Shown here piece after piece: positions 24,143-33,759 of a stretch of DNA of 64,000 bases (position 1 is the stretch's first letter; every line of letters starts with the position of its first letter). The notes below the pieces were generated by a model that was not told the origin of the DNA, made no database searches, and saw only the letters and a program-made list of their open reading frames with translations. The position numbers were made by a program, and so were the translations under genes. The DNA comes from Idiomarina piscisalsi. GTDB lineage: Bacteria; Pseudomonadota; Gammaproteobacteria; Enterobacterales; Alteromonadaceae. The stretch lies in NCBI RefSeq assembly GCF_002211765.1, contig NZ_CP022133.1, positions 1,798,001 to 1,862,000 of the forward strand, written 5' to 3'.

Positions 24143-24679
24143 TTAGTACACTAAAACCGCACGACGGTTTTTCGCGTAGGCGCTTTCAGTTGACGCATCA
24201 ACTAAAGGCTTTTCTTCACCGTAAGATACGGTTGAAGTTTGAGAGTCCTGAACGCCTAAGTTGTGCAAGTAGCTTTCAACCGCTTGTGCACGACGCTCGC
24301 CAAGGGCGATGTTGTACTCAGGCGTACCACGCTCATCAGCGTGACCTTCGATAACCACTTTCACAGACGGGTTCTTAACTAAGTAATCTGCGTGCGCAGC
24401 TAATAGCTCTGCGTATTCAGATTGTACGTTAGACTTATCGAAAGCAAAGTAAACAATGTGTTCTTTGCGCAATGCTTCCATTTTCTCTTGACGTTGCTCT
24501 TCAAGCGTTTTTTGACGCTCAGCCGCACCAACTTCAACACCAGAATCTTGTTCTGCTTGTTGATTCGTTTCCTGACCTGAGCCCATACCTGAATCGGTTT
24601 CCTGGTTTGAGCTACATGCGGCCAGAGTTGCCATTGGTACAACGATTGCCAGAGCTTTAAAAAGTTTATTAAGCTGCAT
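24143..24679 (-). CDS. pal: Peptidoglycan-associated lipoprotein
   Basis: Outer-membrane lipoprotein that binds peptidoglycan and, through TolB, the Tol complex. Lipobox LAAC gives acylated Cys22. A Gln/Glu-rich linker (about 23-70) leads to an OmpA-type domain with YFAFDKSNVQSEY and VVIEGHADERGTPEYNIALG; Asp and Arg in the second motif bind diaminopimelate. It ends in KNRRAVLVY, the usual Pal terminus. The linker, with two runs of Gln/Glu, is a little longer than in E. coli, giving 178 rather than 173 residues. It sits 48 bases after tolB. Confidence 0.97.
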   Translation of the reverse strand: MQLNKLFKALAIVVPMATLAACSSNQETDSGMGSGQETNQQAEQDSGVEVGAAERQKTLEEQRQEKMEALRKEHIVYFAFDKSNVQSEYAELLAAHADYLVKNPSVKVVIEGHADERGTPEYNIALGERRAQAVESYLHNLGVQDSQTSTVSYGEEKPLVDASTESAYAKNRRAVLVY

Positions 24680-24727
24680 CCTTTTCGTCCTTATCGTTTA
24701 ATCGAACAATTCAACCATTCAGGCTAT

Positions 24728-26077
24728 TTACATAAATGGCGACCAAGAGGGAGACTTAACTTCCCCATCAGACGCCGGTAACCGCGCTTTAAAACGTCCA
24801 TCGGTTGATACCAATGCCAGTACTTGCTTGTTATTGTGCGTTGTACTGTATATCACCATACTACCATTCGGTGCGATACTTGGTGACTCATCCAAAGACG
24901 TTTTTGTTAAAACCTGCATTGTTCCTCGTGGGAACTCTTGCTTAGCTATATGATAGTTCCCTCTGGTACGGTTTACCAGAATCATGTCTTTACCAGACGG
25001 CGCTACCGTACCACCTAAGTTCTGCTCACCTTCAAACGTCAGTCGGCGAACTTGACCTGACGACAACTCTACATTGTAAAGCTGTGGTCTACCGCCACGC
25101 TCTGACGTAAATACTAGCGACTTTCCGTCAGGTGTCCAACTTGGTTCTGTATCAATCGTACGATTCCGCGTAACTCGTTGCAAGTTTTTCGTTTTTATAT
25201 CGAAAACATAGAGTTCCGGGTTACCGTCCTTTGACAATACCATGGCCAATTTTGAGCCGTCTGGTGAGAACACAGGATTACCATTGATCCCCGGAAATGA
25301 CGTCAATTTTTCACGACGAGTGGTGTAAATATCCTGCATGAATATCTCCGCCGTTTTATTCTCAAAGCTCACGTAGACCAGCTTGTTGCCGTCTGGTGAC
25401 CATGACGGGGACATTAATGGCTCAGGGCTGCGCAATAAGATTTTTTCATTCGCACCGTCGTAGTCAGCAACTGCCAACTTATAAGGGTAACGGTCATCAT
25501 GGTTAACAGTGACGTAGGCAATTTTTGTCATAAACGCGCCTTTTTCACCAGTCAGCGCTTCATAGACAACATCCGAAATTCGGTGCGAATAGCTACGAAA
25601 TTGATCACCATCAATAACACTTGAACGAGAATCAAGCACATGGTCATTGCTTTGCACCAGTTCGCCATTACGGAGCATTTGGGCATTCCCCCCCGTAATT
25701 TGGCCGCGTAACACATCAATCAGTTCAAATTTAACCATGTAGCGGTCAACTGAATACGGTTCAACCGAACCGACTAATACGGCTTCAACCCCCATTTTGG
25801 CCCAGGCCGAATAGTCAATATCATCGTCTTTTGTCGGTCGCTGAGGCATAGCCGTTGTCGGAATAGGATTAAACCGACCACTGCGTCTTAAGTCAGCAGC
25901 AATAACGTCAGTTAGGTTACCAGGCGGTTGCCCTTCCCCTTTCCATTCAAAAGGAACCACAGCAATAGGTCGCGCCGTGTCGATACCTTCAGTAATGACA
26001 ATTTCCAACACGCCGGCACGGGCGGAACTCATCACTACAAACAGTAAGGCTATGGCTTGAAGTACGATTTTTTTCAT
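24728..26077 (-). CDS. tolB: Tol-Pal system beta-propeller protein TolB
   Basis: Periplasmic protein that shuttles between Pal and TolA. A signal peptide ends at SSARAG (about residue 22). The N-terminal mixed alpha/beta domain extends to about 165, with [11 protein letters not shown] typical of TolB. The C-terminal six-bladed propeller repeats the SWSPDG / [10 protein letters not shown] / [13 protein letters not shown] motif. At 449 residues it is slightly longer than E. coli TolB (430). It lies 12 bases after tolA in the operon. The binding epitope for TolA, the first residues after the signal peptide, reads [10 protein letters not shown], consistent with the family. Confidence 0.97.
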   Translation of the reverse strand: MKKIVLQAIALLFVVMSSARAGVLEIVITEGIDTARPIAVVPFEWKGEGQPPGNLTDVIAADLRRSGRFNPIPTTAMPQRPTKDDDIDYSAWAKMGVEAVLVGSVEPYSVDRYMVKFELIDVLRGQITGGNAQMLRNGELVQSNDHVLDSRSSVIDGDQFRSYSHRISDVVYEALTGEKGAFMTKIAYVTVNHDDRYPYKLAVADYDGANEKILLRSPEPLMSPSWSPDGNKLVYVSFENKTAEIFMQDIYTTRREKLTSFPGINGNPVFSPDGSKLAMVLSKDGNPELYVFDIKTKNLQRVTRNRTIDTEPSWTPDGKSLVFTSERGGRPQLYNVELSSGQVRRLTFEGEQNLGGTVAPSGKDMILVNRTRGNYHIAKQEFPRGTMQVLTKTSLDESPSIAPNGSMVIYSTTHNNKQVLALVSTDGRFKARLPASDGEVKSPSWSPFM

Positions 26078-26089
26078 TGGTCACCCTAA

Positions 26090-26986
26090 TTACAACTGTG
26101 GCTTAACAGTCAGTTTTATTGTACTCATCTGCTGATAAATTTCCGGGTCTTCAGACACCGGTAACGTATTGGCTTTCAATACCGCATTGCGAGCCGAACG
26201 GCACACACTGGCATCACCGCTTCCCGTATCAACCGACTTAACAAACCCGCTCGGCGCAACACTGATAGTTAACTCGCATGACTTCCCCTGCATGGAGTCA
26301 TCGACGGTCCAGTTACGCTGAATAGTCTGTCTTATAAGCGCTTGATACTTTTCAATTTCACTCAGCACTTGTTGACGTCTTGCCGCCTGACGACGCGCAC
26401 GTTCTTCTTCCATTTCTTTTTTCAATTGAGCTTCTCGTTCAGCGGCGCGACGCTCTGCTTCTTCGCGTTTGCGACGCTCTTCAGCTGCTCTTCGTTCAGC
26501 TTCTTCCGCCTCTTTTCTTCGACGTTCTGCCTCTTTGGCTGCTGCTTCTGCTTTTGCTCGCTCCTCCGCTAAGCGCTGTGCTTCTTTCTTAGCTTGTTCA
26601 GCTTCTTTGCGAGCTTGTGCCGCTTCCTGACGTTCAATTTCCTGCTGCCGCTCGATTTCCTTTTGACGCTGCTCTTCGCGTTCTCTTGCCTTACGAGCTT
26701 CCTCAGCTCGACGTTCTAGACGCTCAATTCGGCGTTGTTCAGCAGCCTCAGCTTCCGCTTTTTGACGTTGAATTCGCTCAACTTGCTCCTGAACTTTTGA
26801 CTTATCGACCGAAACCGCACTGACAATTTCTTCCGAAGGCTCTAACTCACTTTGATTCAAATTCACTTCCATCGCTTCCGGAGTCGATGGGGTAAACTCA
26901 AAACTAATGAGCAACACACCGGCTATAACAGCGTGTATTGCTATCGAGTATATGAGCGGTAACGTTAAGCTCTCCGATTTATCCAC
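26090..26986 (-). CDS. tolA: Tol-Pal system inner membrane spanner TolA
   Basis: Transmits proton-motive-force energy from TolQR to Pal/TolB. Domain I is a single membrane helix (about 10-28, IYSIAIHAVIAGVLLISF), which has the SxxxH-type pattern used to contact TolQ. Domain II (about 60-205) is a long highly charged Ala/Arg/Glu helix. Domain III (about 210-298) has the C-terminal TolA fold with the conserved Cys pair in GKSCELTISVAP and ASVCRSARNAVL. Length 298 is shorter than in E. coli (421) because the helical part is short. The start codon is GTG with GAAGAG upstream. Confidence 0.95.
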   Translation of the reverse strand: MDKSESLTLPLIYSIAIHAVIAGVLLISFEFTPSTPEAMEVNLNQSELEPSEEIVSAVSVDKSKVQEQVERIQRQKAEAEAAEQRRIERLERRAEEARKAREREEQRQKEIERQQEIERQEAAQARKEAEQAKKEAQRLAEERAKAEAAAKEAERRRKEAEEAERRAAEERRKREEAERRAAEREAQLKKEMEEERARRQAARRQQVLSEIEKYQALIRQTIQRNWTVDDSMQGKSCELTISVAPSGFVKSVDTGSGDASVCRSARNAVLKANTLPVSEDPEIYQQMSTIKLTVKPQL

Positions 26987-26988
26987 AA

Positions 26989-27417
26989 CTACTCTTCCGA
27001 CGAATCTGTCATTAAACCAACTGACGGCACACCTGCTCGCTGCAGCAGAACCATGAGTTGTACAATTTGATTATAAGATACCGCACCATCGCCATTTACC
27101 ATAACCGGCGTATCAGGCTCCACCTGTAAATGGGCTGCCACCAAGGTTGCAAGCTCGTCAGCCTGCATTGGTGTGTCTTGGCTATCCCCCTGGTTTAGGT
27201 AATAACGACCTTCGGCATCTACTGAAGCAACCAACGGCGGTTTACTGTCCTCTGACAGTGGCTCTGCCGTCGCTTTAGGTAAATCGACCTTTACGCCTTG
27301 AGTAATTAAGGGTGCCGTTACCATAAAAATAATAAGAAGAACGAGCATCACATCAATGTATGGCACCACGTTTATCTCAGCAACCGGCTTACGCCGTTTG
27401 CGCGGCATGACCATCAT
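26989..27417 (-). CDS. tolR: Tol-Pal system proton channel subunit TolR
   Basis: ExbD-family partner of TolQ. The 142 residues have one membrane helix (about 19-38) that carries the proton-path aspartate in NVVPYIDVMLVLLIIFMV, followed by a periplasmic dimer domain (YRYLN-like region and NGDGAVSYNQIVQLM). The ATG overlaps the tolQ stop as ATGA, showing translational coupling. Basic residues PRKRRK before the helix set the N-in orientation. Confidence 0.97.
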   Translation of the reverse strand: MMVMPRKRRKPVAEINVVPYIDVMLVLLIIFMVTAPLITQGVKVDLPKATAEPLSEDSKPPLVASVDAEGRYYLNQGDSQDTPMQADELATLVAAHLQVEPDTPVMVNGDGAVSYNQIVQLMVLLQRAGVPSVGLMTDSSEE

Positions 27418-28124
27418 AGTGACTCACCTTCCGCTTTCTCTTTTGATGATTTTGCCAGTGCCTGACGCTGCAGTATAGAAGTGAACTCATCAATAAAGTT
27501 CATGTACTGACCATCTATTTTTTCCGCGCGTGTCGTAAAGCGGTTAAACGCAATCACCGCTGGTATCGCTGCAAATAAGCCCAAAGCGGTTGCGATAAGC
27601 GCTTCGGCGATACCCGGCGCAACCATAGCCAACGTTGCCTGTTGCACGGCACCTAATGCGATAAACGCGTTCATAATACCCCATACGGTACCGAAAAGGC
27701 CGATATAAGGGCTAATAGATCCAATGGTTGCCAGCGTTCCTAAATGGCTGTCAAGCTTCTCCATTTCTCTGGCGTGCGCAACGCGCATTGCACGGAAGGC
27801 ACTTTCCAGCATAGATTGGTTGTTTCCACCTGTTTGATTTCGCAATCGGGCAAACTCTTTAAAGCCCGAATGAAACATCAGCTCCATGCCACGGGCATTT
27901 TTTGCGCGTGCTGAAATTTCTTGATACAAGCGCGCGAGATCGACCCCCGACCAAAAGCGATCTTCAAACTTTAATGCATCTTTTTGCGCCTGGTTGAGCA
28001 CTTTTCGGCGTTGAAATATCAATACCCAGCCCCAGACTGACATGGCGAGTAAGATAACCATCACCAGCTTCACTAATAAGCTGGCTTGTAAAAATAAGTC
28101 AATAAAAGATAGCTCTGCTTGCAC
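27414..28124 (-). CDS. tolQ: Tol-Pal system proton channel subunit TolQ
   Basis: ExbB/MotA-family membrane protein with three membrane segments: near residues 17-37, about 135-160 and about 170-195. The second and third carry the family motifs GLFGTVWGIMNAFIALG and IAEALIATALGLFAAIPAVIAFN, whose Thr residues line the proton path. At 236 residues it is normal. It follows ybgC by 3 bases, the usual first two genes of the operon. Confidence 0.97.
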   Translation of the reverse strand: MQAELSFIDLFLQASLLVKLVMVILLAMSVWGWVLIFQRRKVLNQAQKDALKFEDRFWSGVDLARLYQEISARAKNARGMELMFHSGFKEFARLRNQTGGNNQSMLESAFRAMRVAHAREMEKLDSHLGTLATIGSISPYIGLFGTVWGIMNAFIALGAVQQATLAMVAPGIAEALIATALGLFAAIPAVIAFNRFTTRAEKIDGQYMNFIDEFTSILQRQALAKSSKEKAEGESL

Positions 28125-28127
28125 GCT

Positions 28128-28538
28128 CTAAACCTCTGTCTCAATACGCGATAAAATAGATGTCGGAATAGCTACAGGTTTCATTACCGAGTTATCAACA
28201 CACGCAGCAGTTACAACTGCCGAGCAATGAACACTGCCATCTTTTCCCAAAACATTTTGTTTAAACATTAACGACGCTTTTTTCTTTTTTATAACGTCAA
28301 CCGTTACGGTTAGCTCGTCGTTGAATCGAGCCGCTTTTTTTAAATCAAGCTCAACCTTACGCACTACAAAGGCTATATTGTGAGCTAACCAAGTGTCCTG
28401 TTCAATCCCTAAAGAGCGTAACCATTCTGTTCTGGCCCGCTCAAGGAATTTGAGATAATTGGCATAATAAACAATACCACCTGCATCGGTGTCCTCATAG
28501 TACACACGAATGGGCCATTCAAACTGATACTGAGACAT
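28128..28538 (-). CDS. ybgC: Tol-Pal-associated acyl-CoA thioesterase YbgC
   Basis: Hotdog-fold thioesterase of the 4-hydroxybenzoyl-CoA type that acts on acyl-CoA/ACP. The active-site motif is YYEDTDAGGIVYYANYLKF (Asp and the following Gly-Gly). The start is ATG 28538, 5 bases after GAGG; an in-frame GTG two codons earlier is less well placed. It opens the tol-pal operon. Its link to envelope function is known from its conserved position and from interactions with phospholipid-synthesis enzymes in E. coli. Confidence 0.94.
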   Translation of the reverse strand: MSQYQFEWPIRVYYEDTDAGGIVYYANYLKFLERARTEWLRSLGIEQDTWLAHNIAFVVRKVELDLKKAARFNDELTVTVDVIKKKKASLMFKQNVLGKDGSVHCSAVVTAACVDNSVMKPVAIPTSILSRIETEV

Positions 28539-28635
28539 TATCACCTCGGGTAAAGTTCTGAAAAGTTACGGTAATGTAATAATTCGTAAAGAAAGCGCCA
28601 AAAGTGTCGCTGGTTAAATTATCAACAGACTTTTT

Positions 28636-28664
28636 TTTATGACAGAACTGAAACATGAAAACAA
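28636..28664 (-). promoter_or_regulatory. Candidate promoter of the ybgC-tol operon
   Basis: On the - strand TTGTTT (28659-28664) and CATAAA (28636-28641) are separated by 17 bases, about 100 bases ahead of ybgC. Weak hexamers in an AT-rich gap, so other choices are possible. Confidence 0.35.
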
Positions 28665-28781
28665 AAAGCCACTGTTTTATATGGTATTTTTAATTTTGTT
28701 ATAATTATGTTGCGCTTTTTTTGAGCAGCTTTACCTTACTGCGAATTAGTTTTTCTAATGCGATAAAGTAATTTTTCTTGT

Positions 28782-28809
28782 TTGATCAAGCGCATATAAT
28801 ACTTATAAT
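28782..28809 (+). promoter_or_regulatory. Sigma70 promoter of the candidate small RNA
   Basis: TTGATC (28782-28787) and a perfect TATAAT (28804-28809) with 16 bases between; a second TATAAT at 28795-28800 overlaps the spacer. Predicted transcription start about 28816. Confidence 0.6.
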
Positions 28810-28815
28810 ACACCA

Positions 28816-28923
28816 CATATCACAGACGAAGAGATTGGTTGTCACTTCTTCTTAGATTGTTCCCTGGATTTAACTTCCTTCTTGTTGTTCTATTTGCCCG
28901 TACTTTTGTGCGGGCTTTTTTTT
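28816..28923 (+). ncRNA. Candidate small RNA with Hfq-type terminator, family unknown
   Basis: About 108 bases between a good promoter and a strong terminator, with no start codon plus ribosome site in frame with a meaningful ORF. GCCCGTAC (28896-28903) and GTGCGGGC (28908-28915) form the stem around TTTT, followed by eight T. The body has two pyrimidine-rich patches, CACTTCTTCTT (28842-28852) and AACTTCCTTCTTG (28872-28884), that could pair with GGAAG/GAAG ribosome sites. The terminator works only in the + direction, while both neighbours (ruvB and ybgC) are on -, so it must serve a transcript of its own. I do not recognise a known sRNA family. Confidence 0.55.
28896..28923 (+). terminator. 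Rho-independent terminator of the candidate sRNA
   Basis: Eight-pair stem GCCCGTAC/GTGCGGGC (one G-U) with a TTTT loop and eight consecutive T at 28916-28923. It abuts the ruvB stop on the opposite strand. Confidence 0.88.
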
Positions 28924-28925
28924 GC

Positions 28926-29945
28926 CTATTTCTCAGGCTTCAATCCAAAGTGCTGGTATGCCCTGGGAGTTGCCAAACGACCTCTTGGCGTTCTTTGTAA
29001 AAACCCTTGTTGAATAAGGTAAGGTTCAAGCACATCTTCAATCGTGTCTTTTTCTTCACCTATTGCCGCTGCAAGATTATCAAGCCCCACAGGACCGCCC
29101 ATAAACTTTTCCATAATCGCTAATAAAAGCTTACGGTCCATATAGTCAAAGCCGGCATGATCAACATCGACCATAGTTAATGCTGCATTTGCGGTTTCCT
29201 GATCAATTTCGCCGTTACCTTTAACTTCCGCGTAGTCACGCACCCGACGTAGCAGGCGATTAGCAATGCGTGGCGTTCCTCGCGAGCGTCGTGCAATTTC
29301 TTTGGCGCCGCCCTCTTTCATTGTCACGTTCATAAAATGGGCTGAACGCGACACAATATCGGTTAATTCTTCTACGTCATAAAACTCAAGCCGCTGCACA
29401 ATACCAAAGCGATCGCGCAGTGGTGACGTCAACGCCCCAGCTCGAGTGGTCGCTCCCACCAACGTAAAAGGTGGTAAGTCGAGCTTAATTGACCGGGCTG
29501 CTGGCCCCTCACCAATCATTATATCCAGCTGATAGTCTTCCATTGCCGGGTACAAAATTTCTTCAACGACAGGGCTTAATCGGTGAATTTCATCAATAAA
29601 AAGAACATCATGCTCGTCTAAATTCGTCAACAATGCCGCTAAATCGCCAGCCTTTTCCAGAACGGGCCCTGACGTCGTCTTAATATTGACGTCCAGTTCA
29701 TTAGCAACAATATTTGCCAGCGTAGTTTTTCCCAATCCCGGCGGACCAAAAATCAATAAATGGTCAAGCGCTTCCTGCCTTCTCCGAGCTGCCTCGATGA
29801 AAATCGCCATTTGTTCAACGACGTGTTTTTGACCCGTGTATTCATCTAGCTTTTTCGGGCGGATAGCACGATCAATGGCTTCGTCGTCACCCTGCACATC
29901 GGCTTCAACAATTCGGTCAGTTGGAATATGGTCGGCTTCTATCAT
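28926..29945 (-). CDS. ruvB: Holliday junction branch migration helicase RuvB
   Basis: AAA+ motor that drives branch migration with RuvA. Walker [18 protein letters not shown] near 59-75, Walker [12 protein letters not shown] near 112-122, arginine-finger/sensor region in [18 protein letters not shown], and a C-terminal winged helix with [25 protein letters not shown] split across residues 285-310. Length 339 is normal. It starts 9 bases after the ruvA stop. The ruvCAB order after yebC is the common gammaproteobacterial arrangement. Confidence 0.97.
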   Translation of the reverse strand: MIEADHIPTDRIVEADVQGDDEAIDRAIRPKKLDEYTGQKHVVEQMAIFIEAARRRQEALDHLLIFGPPGLGKTTLANIVANELDVNIKTTSGPVLEKAGDLAALLTNLDEHDVLFIDEIHRLSPVVEEILYPAMEDYQLDIMIGEGPAARSIKLDLPPFTLVGATTRAGALTSPLRDRFGIVQRLEFYDVEELTDIVSRSAHFMNVTMKEGGAKEIARRSRGTPRIANRLLRRVRDYAEVKGNGEIDQETANAALTMVDVDHAGFDYMDRKLLLAIMEKFMGGPVGLDNLAAAIGEEKDTIEDVLEPYLIQQGFLQRTPRGRLATPRAYQHFGLKPEK

Positions 29946-29954
29946 CGCTTTACC

Positions 29955-30572
29955 TTAAGACAGCTCTTTTAATGCCAGTCGTATCAGAACTTCACTACTA
30001 TGTTCAGCAGAGTACACTTTCTGAATGGCTTTTTCAGCTTGATTTTCTTTATAACCAAGAGCTACCAAAGCACTCACCGCATCGGCTCTGGTATCAGCTG
30101 GATGAATACGAGCGTCAACGCCTTTATTATCAACCGGCATCGCATCCGTAGCGGGTGTTGCAGAAGCCCAGTCTTTCAGTCGGTCACGCATTTCAATCAC
30201 TAACCGCTCGGCGGTTTTCTTACCAACGCCCGGCAGTTTCACCAACCGACTGACATCATTCTGGTTCACGGCAAAGACAAACTCCTCTGCAGACATCCCC
30301 GATAAAATGCCAAGTGCCAGCTTTGGGCCCACCCCTTGCGTTTTTATCAGCAGTCGAAATAGCGAGCGTTCTGAGTTCGAGTTAAAGCCATACAATAGTT
30401 GAGCGTCTTCCCGAACCACAAAATGCGTCACCAGTGTCACCGGCTCGCCTGTGGCTGGCAGATCGTAAAAACAGGTCATGGGTAACTGGACTTCATAGCC
30501 GACGCCATTTACATCGACCAACACTTCTGGTGGTTGTTTGGCTAGCAGCGTGCCCCGAATTTGTCCTATCAC
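29955..30572 (-). CDS. ruvA: Holliday junction branch migration protein RuvA
   Basis: Tetrameric junction-binding subunit that loads RuvB. N-terminal OB-fold starts [21 protein letters not shown]; two helix-hairpin-helix motifs follow ([17 protein letters not shown] near 78 and [19 protein letters not shown] near 113); a linker of about 20 residues precedes domain III ([21 protein letters not shown]), which contacts RuvB. 205 residues, normal. It lies 21 bases after ruvC. Confidence 0.97.
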   Translation of the reverse strand: MIGQIRGTLLAKQPPEVLVDVNGVGYEVQLPMTCFYDLPATGEPVTLVTHFVVREDAQLLYGFNSNSERSLFRLLIKTQGVGPKLALGILSGMSAEEFVFAVNQNDVSRLVKLPGVGKKTAERLVIEMRDRLKDWASATPATDAMPVDNKGVDARIHPADTRADAVSALVALGYKENQAEKAIQKVYSAEHSSEVLIRLALKELS

Positions 30573-30593
30573 AAGAGTCCTCTCCCTATAAAA

Positions 30594-31130
30594 TTAACGT
30601 AGCCGACCACGAACGGTTTTCTTCGCTGCGCCTGACATTTTCAGCAAACTTTCCGCGCTTTGCGCATGACATAGTGCAACGGCGAGTGCATCTGCAGCGT
30701 CCGCCTGGGGTGTTTTCTGTAAGTTGAGTAGCGCAACCACCATGTGCTGTACTTGTTCTTTTTCTGCGCCGCCATTACCGACAACGGCTTGTTTTATTTG
30801 TCTCGCTGAGTACTCCGCCACCGGCAGTCCTGCCCTTGCAGCCGCTACTATTGCAGCGCCTCGCGCTTGCCCTAACTTCAGTGCTGAATCAGGGTTTTTC
30901 GCCATAAACACTTGTTCAATAGCAAATTCGGTGGGGCTAAACTGAGTGATTAATTCACTGACACTGTCATGAATCAAGCGTAACTTATCGGCAAGCGACA
31001 GCGGCTTTGTCGGCGAGCCTGTCGCGCGGATGCAACCACTGCCTAAATAATGAAATTTACGACCATGCTTTTGAATAACGCCATATCCAGTTAACCGTGA
31101 GCCTGGGTCAATACCTAATATGACGCTCAT
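30594..31130 (-). CDS. ruvC: Holliday junction resolvase RuvC
   Basis: Dimeric endonuclease that cuts Holliday junctions. Catalytic acids fit the family: Asp in [14 protein letters not shown] (residue 8), Glu in [15 protein letters not shown] (about 67), and the Asp pair in [15 protein letters not shown] (about 139-142). 178 residues with a basic tail KKTVRGRLR. It begins 6 bases after yebC, so aspS-yebC-ruvC-ruvA-ruvB may be one transcript. Confidence 0.97.
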   Translation of the reverse strand: MSVILGIDPGSRLTGYGVIQKHGRKFHYLGSGCIRATGSPTKPLSLADKLRLIHDSVSELITQFSPTEFAIEQVFMAKNPDSALKLGQARGAAIVAAARAGLPVAEYSARQIKQAVVGNGGAEKEQVQHMVVALLNLQKTPQADAADALAVALCHAQSAESLLKMSGAAKKTVRGRLR

Positions 31131-31136
31131 AAGTCC

Positions 31137-31886
31137 TTAATTGTCCAACTTAGCCAATACATCATCAGAAATATCAGCGTTATGATAAGCGTTCTGAACG
31201 TCGTCTAAGTCTTCCAGCGCATCCAGCAGCTTTAAAAACGAACGTGCACTGTCTTCGTCCAAATCGATTTTGGTGTCAGGTACCTGTGTGACTTCCGCGT
31301 TGGACGCTTGCAGTCCTTTAGCGTCTAACGCATCTTTTACGGGACCAAAGTTCTCCGGTGACGTCATAACATCGAGGCCGCTGCCCGGGTATTTTACGAT
31401 GTCCTCCGCTCCGGCCTCCAGTGCAGGCTCCATTACATCCTCTTCGGTCACGTCGGTACCATAGCTAATAACACCCATTTTGTTAAACAGGTAAGCCACC
31501 GAGCCGTCGGTGCCTAAATTACCGCCGTGCTTGCTAAACGCATAGCGTACTTCAGACACCGTCCGATTTTTGTTGTCTGTCATGCACTCCAGCAAAATGG
31601 CAACGCCGTTAGGACCATAACCTTCGTAGGTTAGCTCCTCAACATTGTCTCCTTCCATTTCACCGGTGCCACGTTTGATAGCTGTATCAATGGTGTCGCG
31701 CTTCATATTATTCGAGAGCGCTTTATCAATCGCGGCCCGCAAACGTGGGTTGGTCTCAGGATCGCCACCGCCTTCACGGGCGGCGACATTAATTTCGCGA
31801 ATCAATTTTGTGAAAATTTTGCCGCGCTTCGCATCCTGCGCGGCCTTTCGGTGTTTTATGTTCGACCACTTCGAGTGACCTGCCAT
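31137..31886 (-). CDS. yebC: YebC/TACO1-family protein
   Basis: Conserved 249-residue cytosolic protein starting [21 protein letters not shown], the hallmark of the family. Members have been described as DNA-binding regulators and, more recently, as translation factors that help ribosomes through proline-rich stretches, as their mitochondrial relative TACO1 does. The ruv neighbourhood is conserved, but a direct functional link is not established. Domain I is basic; domains II and III contain [13 protein letters not shown] and the acidic C-terminal region. The start has a good GGGG-type ribosome site (GTGGGGTGAAAC). Confidence 0.96.
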   Translation of the reverse strand: MAGHSKWSNIKHRKAAQDAKRGKIFTKLIREINVAAREGGGDPETNPRLRAAIDKALSNNMKRDTIDTAIKRGTGEMEGDNVEELTYEGYGPNGVAILLECMTDNKNRTVSEVRYAFSKHGGNLGTDGSVAYLFNKMGVISYGTDVTEEDVMEPALEAGAEDIVKYPGSGLDVMTSPENFGPVKDALDAKGLQASNAEVTQVPDTKIDLDEDSARSFLKLLDALEDLDDVQNAYHNADISDDVLAKLDN

Positions 31887-31920
31887 GTTTCACCCCACAA
31901 AGTTTAATCGTTGAATGTGC

Positions 31921-33690
31921 TTATTCTTTGTCTTCGACGGTGCTCTTCACGCCAAGTTCATTCAGCGCCTCTGGGTTTGCTAATCCAGGAGCATCTGTGA
32001 GTACACAAGCTGCGGTAGTCGTTTTCGGGAATGCAATCACGTCACGAATGGAGCTTGCTCCCACCATCAACATCACCAACCGATCTAACCCGAAAGCCAG
32101 GCCTGCGTGTGGAGGCGTACCGTACTTAAGCGCCTCAAGCAAGAAGCCAAACTTCTCTTGTGCTTCGTCTTTGCCAATACCCAGAACTTCGAATACCGCC
32201 TGCTGCATTTCGTTATCGAAAATACGCGTCGAGCCACCGCCCACTTCAACACCATTTAGAACCATGTCGTAAGCATTAGACAGTGCCTTTGCCGGGTTCG
32301 CCCGAAGTTCATCCGGTGTTACATTGACCGGTGCTGTAAACGGATGGTGCAAGGCCGCCAATGAGCCATCATCGTCTTCTTCAAACATTGGGAAGTCAAC
32401 AACCCATAACGGTTTCCACTGGTCACTGACCAAACCAAATTCTTCACCTAGCTTCAAACGCAATGCGCCCATTGCTTCAGCAACCGTATTCGCTTTGTCT
32501 GAGCCAAAGAACAGAATGTCACCCGTCTCAGCTTCGGTGCGCTCAAGAATTGCGTTTAACGCATCGTCCGGAAGGAACTTAAGAATGGGTGATTGCAGTC
32601 CATCACGACCTTGAGACAAATCGTTTACTTTTATCCAGGCAAGGCCTTTCGCGCCGTAAATACCCACGAAGTTGGTGTATTCATCAATCATCTTACGCGA
32701 CACATTTTCCGCCTGACCCGGCAGACGAATAACAGCAACGCGTCCTTTTTCGTCGTTCGCCGGCCCGGAGAACACTTTAAATTCGACGTCTTTCAATAAG
32801 TCAGCAACGTCAACCAGCTCAAGCGGATTACGTAAATCAGGCTTATCTGAGCCGTAGCGCTTCATCGCTTCATGCCACGTCATGCTCGGAAAGTCACCCA
32901 AATCAATACCCAGTAAACTATCAAATAACTCTCGGGTCATTTTTTCGGTGACTTCCATGACTTGCTCAGCGGTCATGAACGAGGTTTCGATATCGATTTG
33001 AGTAAATTCAGGTTGACGGTCAGCGCGCAGATCTTCGTCGCGGAAACACTTTACGATTTGGTAGTAGCGATCAAAGCCTGACATCATCAGTAGCTGTTTA
33101 AATAGCTGTGGGCTTTGTGGCAACGCGAAGAAACGCCCTTTATGTGTGCGGCTTGGTACTAAATAGTCGCGCGCGCCTTCAGGTGTCGCACGTGTCAGCA
33201 TTGGCGTTTCAATATCTAAGAAACCGTTGTCGTCCAGAAAACGTCTGACGGCGCTAGTGACTTTCGCACGGAACTGAAGCTTTTCGTTCATCTGCGGACG
33301 ACGTAAGTCCAAATAGCGATAGCGCAGGCGTGCTTCTTCACTGACCTGGCTGTTAAAGTCGATAGGTAACGGCTCAGAGCGGCTTAAAATATTGAGCTCG
33401 GATGCCAGCAATTCGACCTCGCCGGTTTTCATGTTAGCGTTAACCTGGCTTTCAGGGCGACGATTTACTGTGCCAGTAATTTGCACACAAAACTCTTGAC
33501 GTAACTTTTCAGCTTGCTCAAACAGTGCTTGTTGATCGGGGTCGAAAACGACCTGAATTACACCTTCTCTGTCACGTAAGTCAATGAAAATTAAGCCACC
33601 TAAGTCACGGCGTTTATTGACCCAGCCACATAAAGTCACTTGTTGTTCTGCGAGTCCTGCGTTTACTTGTCCACAATAATGCGTGCGCAT
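31921..33690 (-). CDS. aspS: Aspartyl-tRNA synthetase
   Basis: Class II synthetase that charges tRNA-Asp. Order: N-terminal anticodon-binding OB domain ([24 protein letters not shown]), class II motif 1 region, motif 2 in [18 protein letters not shown] near 216-233, the bacterial GAD insertion domain (about 285-420), and motif 3 in [13 protein letters not shown] near 533-545. Length 589 is typical of bacterial-type AspRS. It is the first gene of the block that leads into yebC-ruvCAB. A 70-base gap separates it from the cyclase gene upstream. Confidence 0.98.
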   Translation of the reverse strand: MRTHYCGQVNAGLAEQQVTLCGWVNKRRDLGGLIFIDLRDREGVIQVVFDPDQQALFEQAEKLRQEFCVQITGTVNRRPESQVNANMKTGEVELLASELNILSRSEPLPIDFNSQVSEEARLRYRYLDLRRPQMNEKLQFRAKVTSAVRRFLDDNGFLDIETPMLTRATPEGARDYLVPSRTHKGRFFALPQSPQLFKQLLMMSGFDRYYQIVKCFRDEDLRADRQPEFTQIDIETSFMTAEQVMEVTEKMTRELFDSLLGIDLGDFPSMTWHEAMKRYGSDKPDLRNPLELVDVADLLKDVEFKVFSGPANDEKGRVAVIRLPGQAENVSRKMIDEYTNFVGIYGAKGLAWIKVNDLSQGRDGLQSPILKFLPDDALNAILERTEAETGDILFFGSDKANTVAEAMGALRLKLGEEFGLVSDQWKPLWVVDFPMFEEDDDGSLAALHHPFTAPVNVTPDELRANPAKALSNAYDMVLNGVEVGGGSTRIFDNEMQQAVFEVLGIGKDEAQEKFGFLLEALKYGTPPHAGLAFGLDRLVMLMVGASSIRDVIAFPKTTTAACVLTDAPGLANPEALNELGVKSTVEDKE

Positions 33691-33759
33691 GTACTTTTCC
33701 TACTACCGACGAATTCGTTAAAAGTGAAGCGCTACATTATAGCTAACTAAGGCTGAATG

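Larger units (their letters stand above)
28545..28815. other. AT-rich intergenic region upstream of the tol operon
   Basis: This first part of a 380-base gap has no credible coding frame. It is A/T-rich with several TATAAT-like hexamers on both strands (for example 28699-28704 on +). The tol operon promoter on - and the sRNA promoter on + should both lie here. Confidence 0.6.

Noticed and set aside
26450..26800. Dense short repeats rich in GCTTCTTC/GCGACG inside tolA that look like a tandem-repeat array.
   Set aside because: They encode the Ala/Lys/Glu/Arg helix of TolA domain II; repetition is the usual codon-level result of that helix, not a DNA repeat element.
28545..28781. Possible small protein genes in the AT-rich gap before the tol operon.
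   Set aside because: Frames are short, interrupted by stops and lack ribosome sites; promoters explain the region better.
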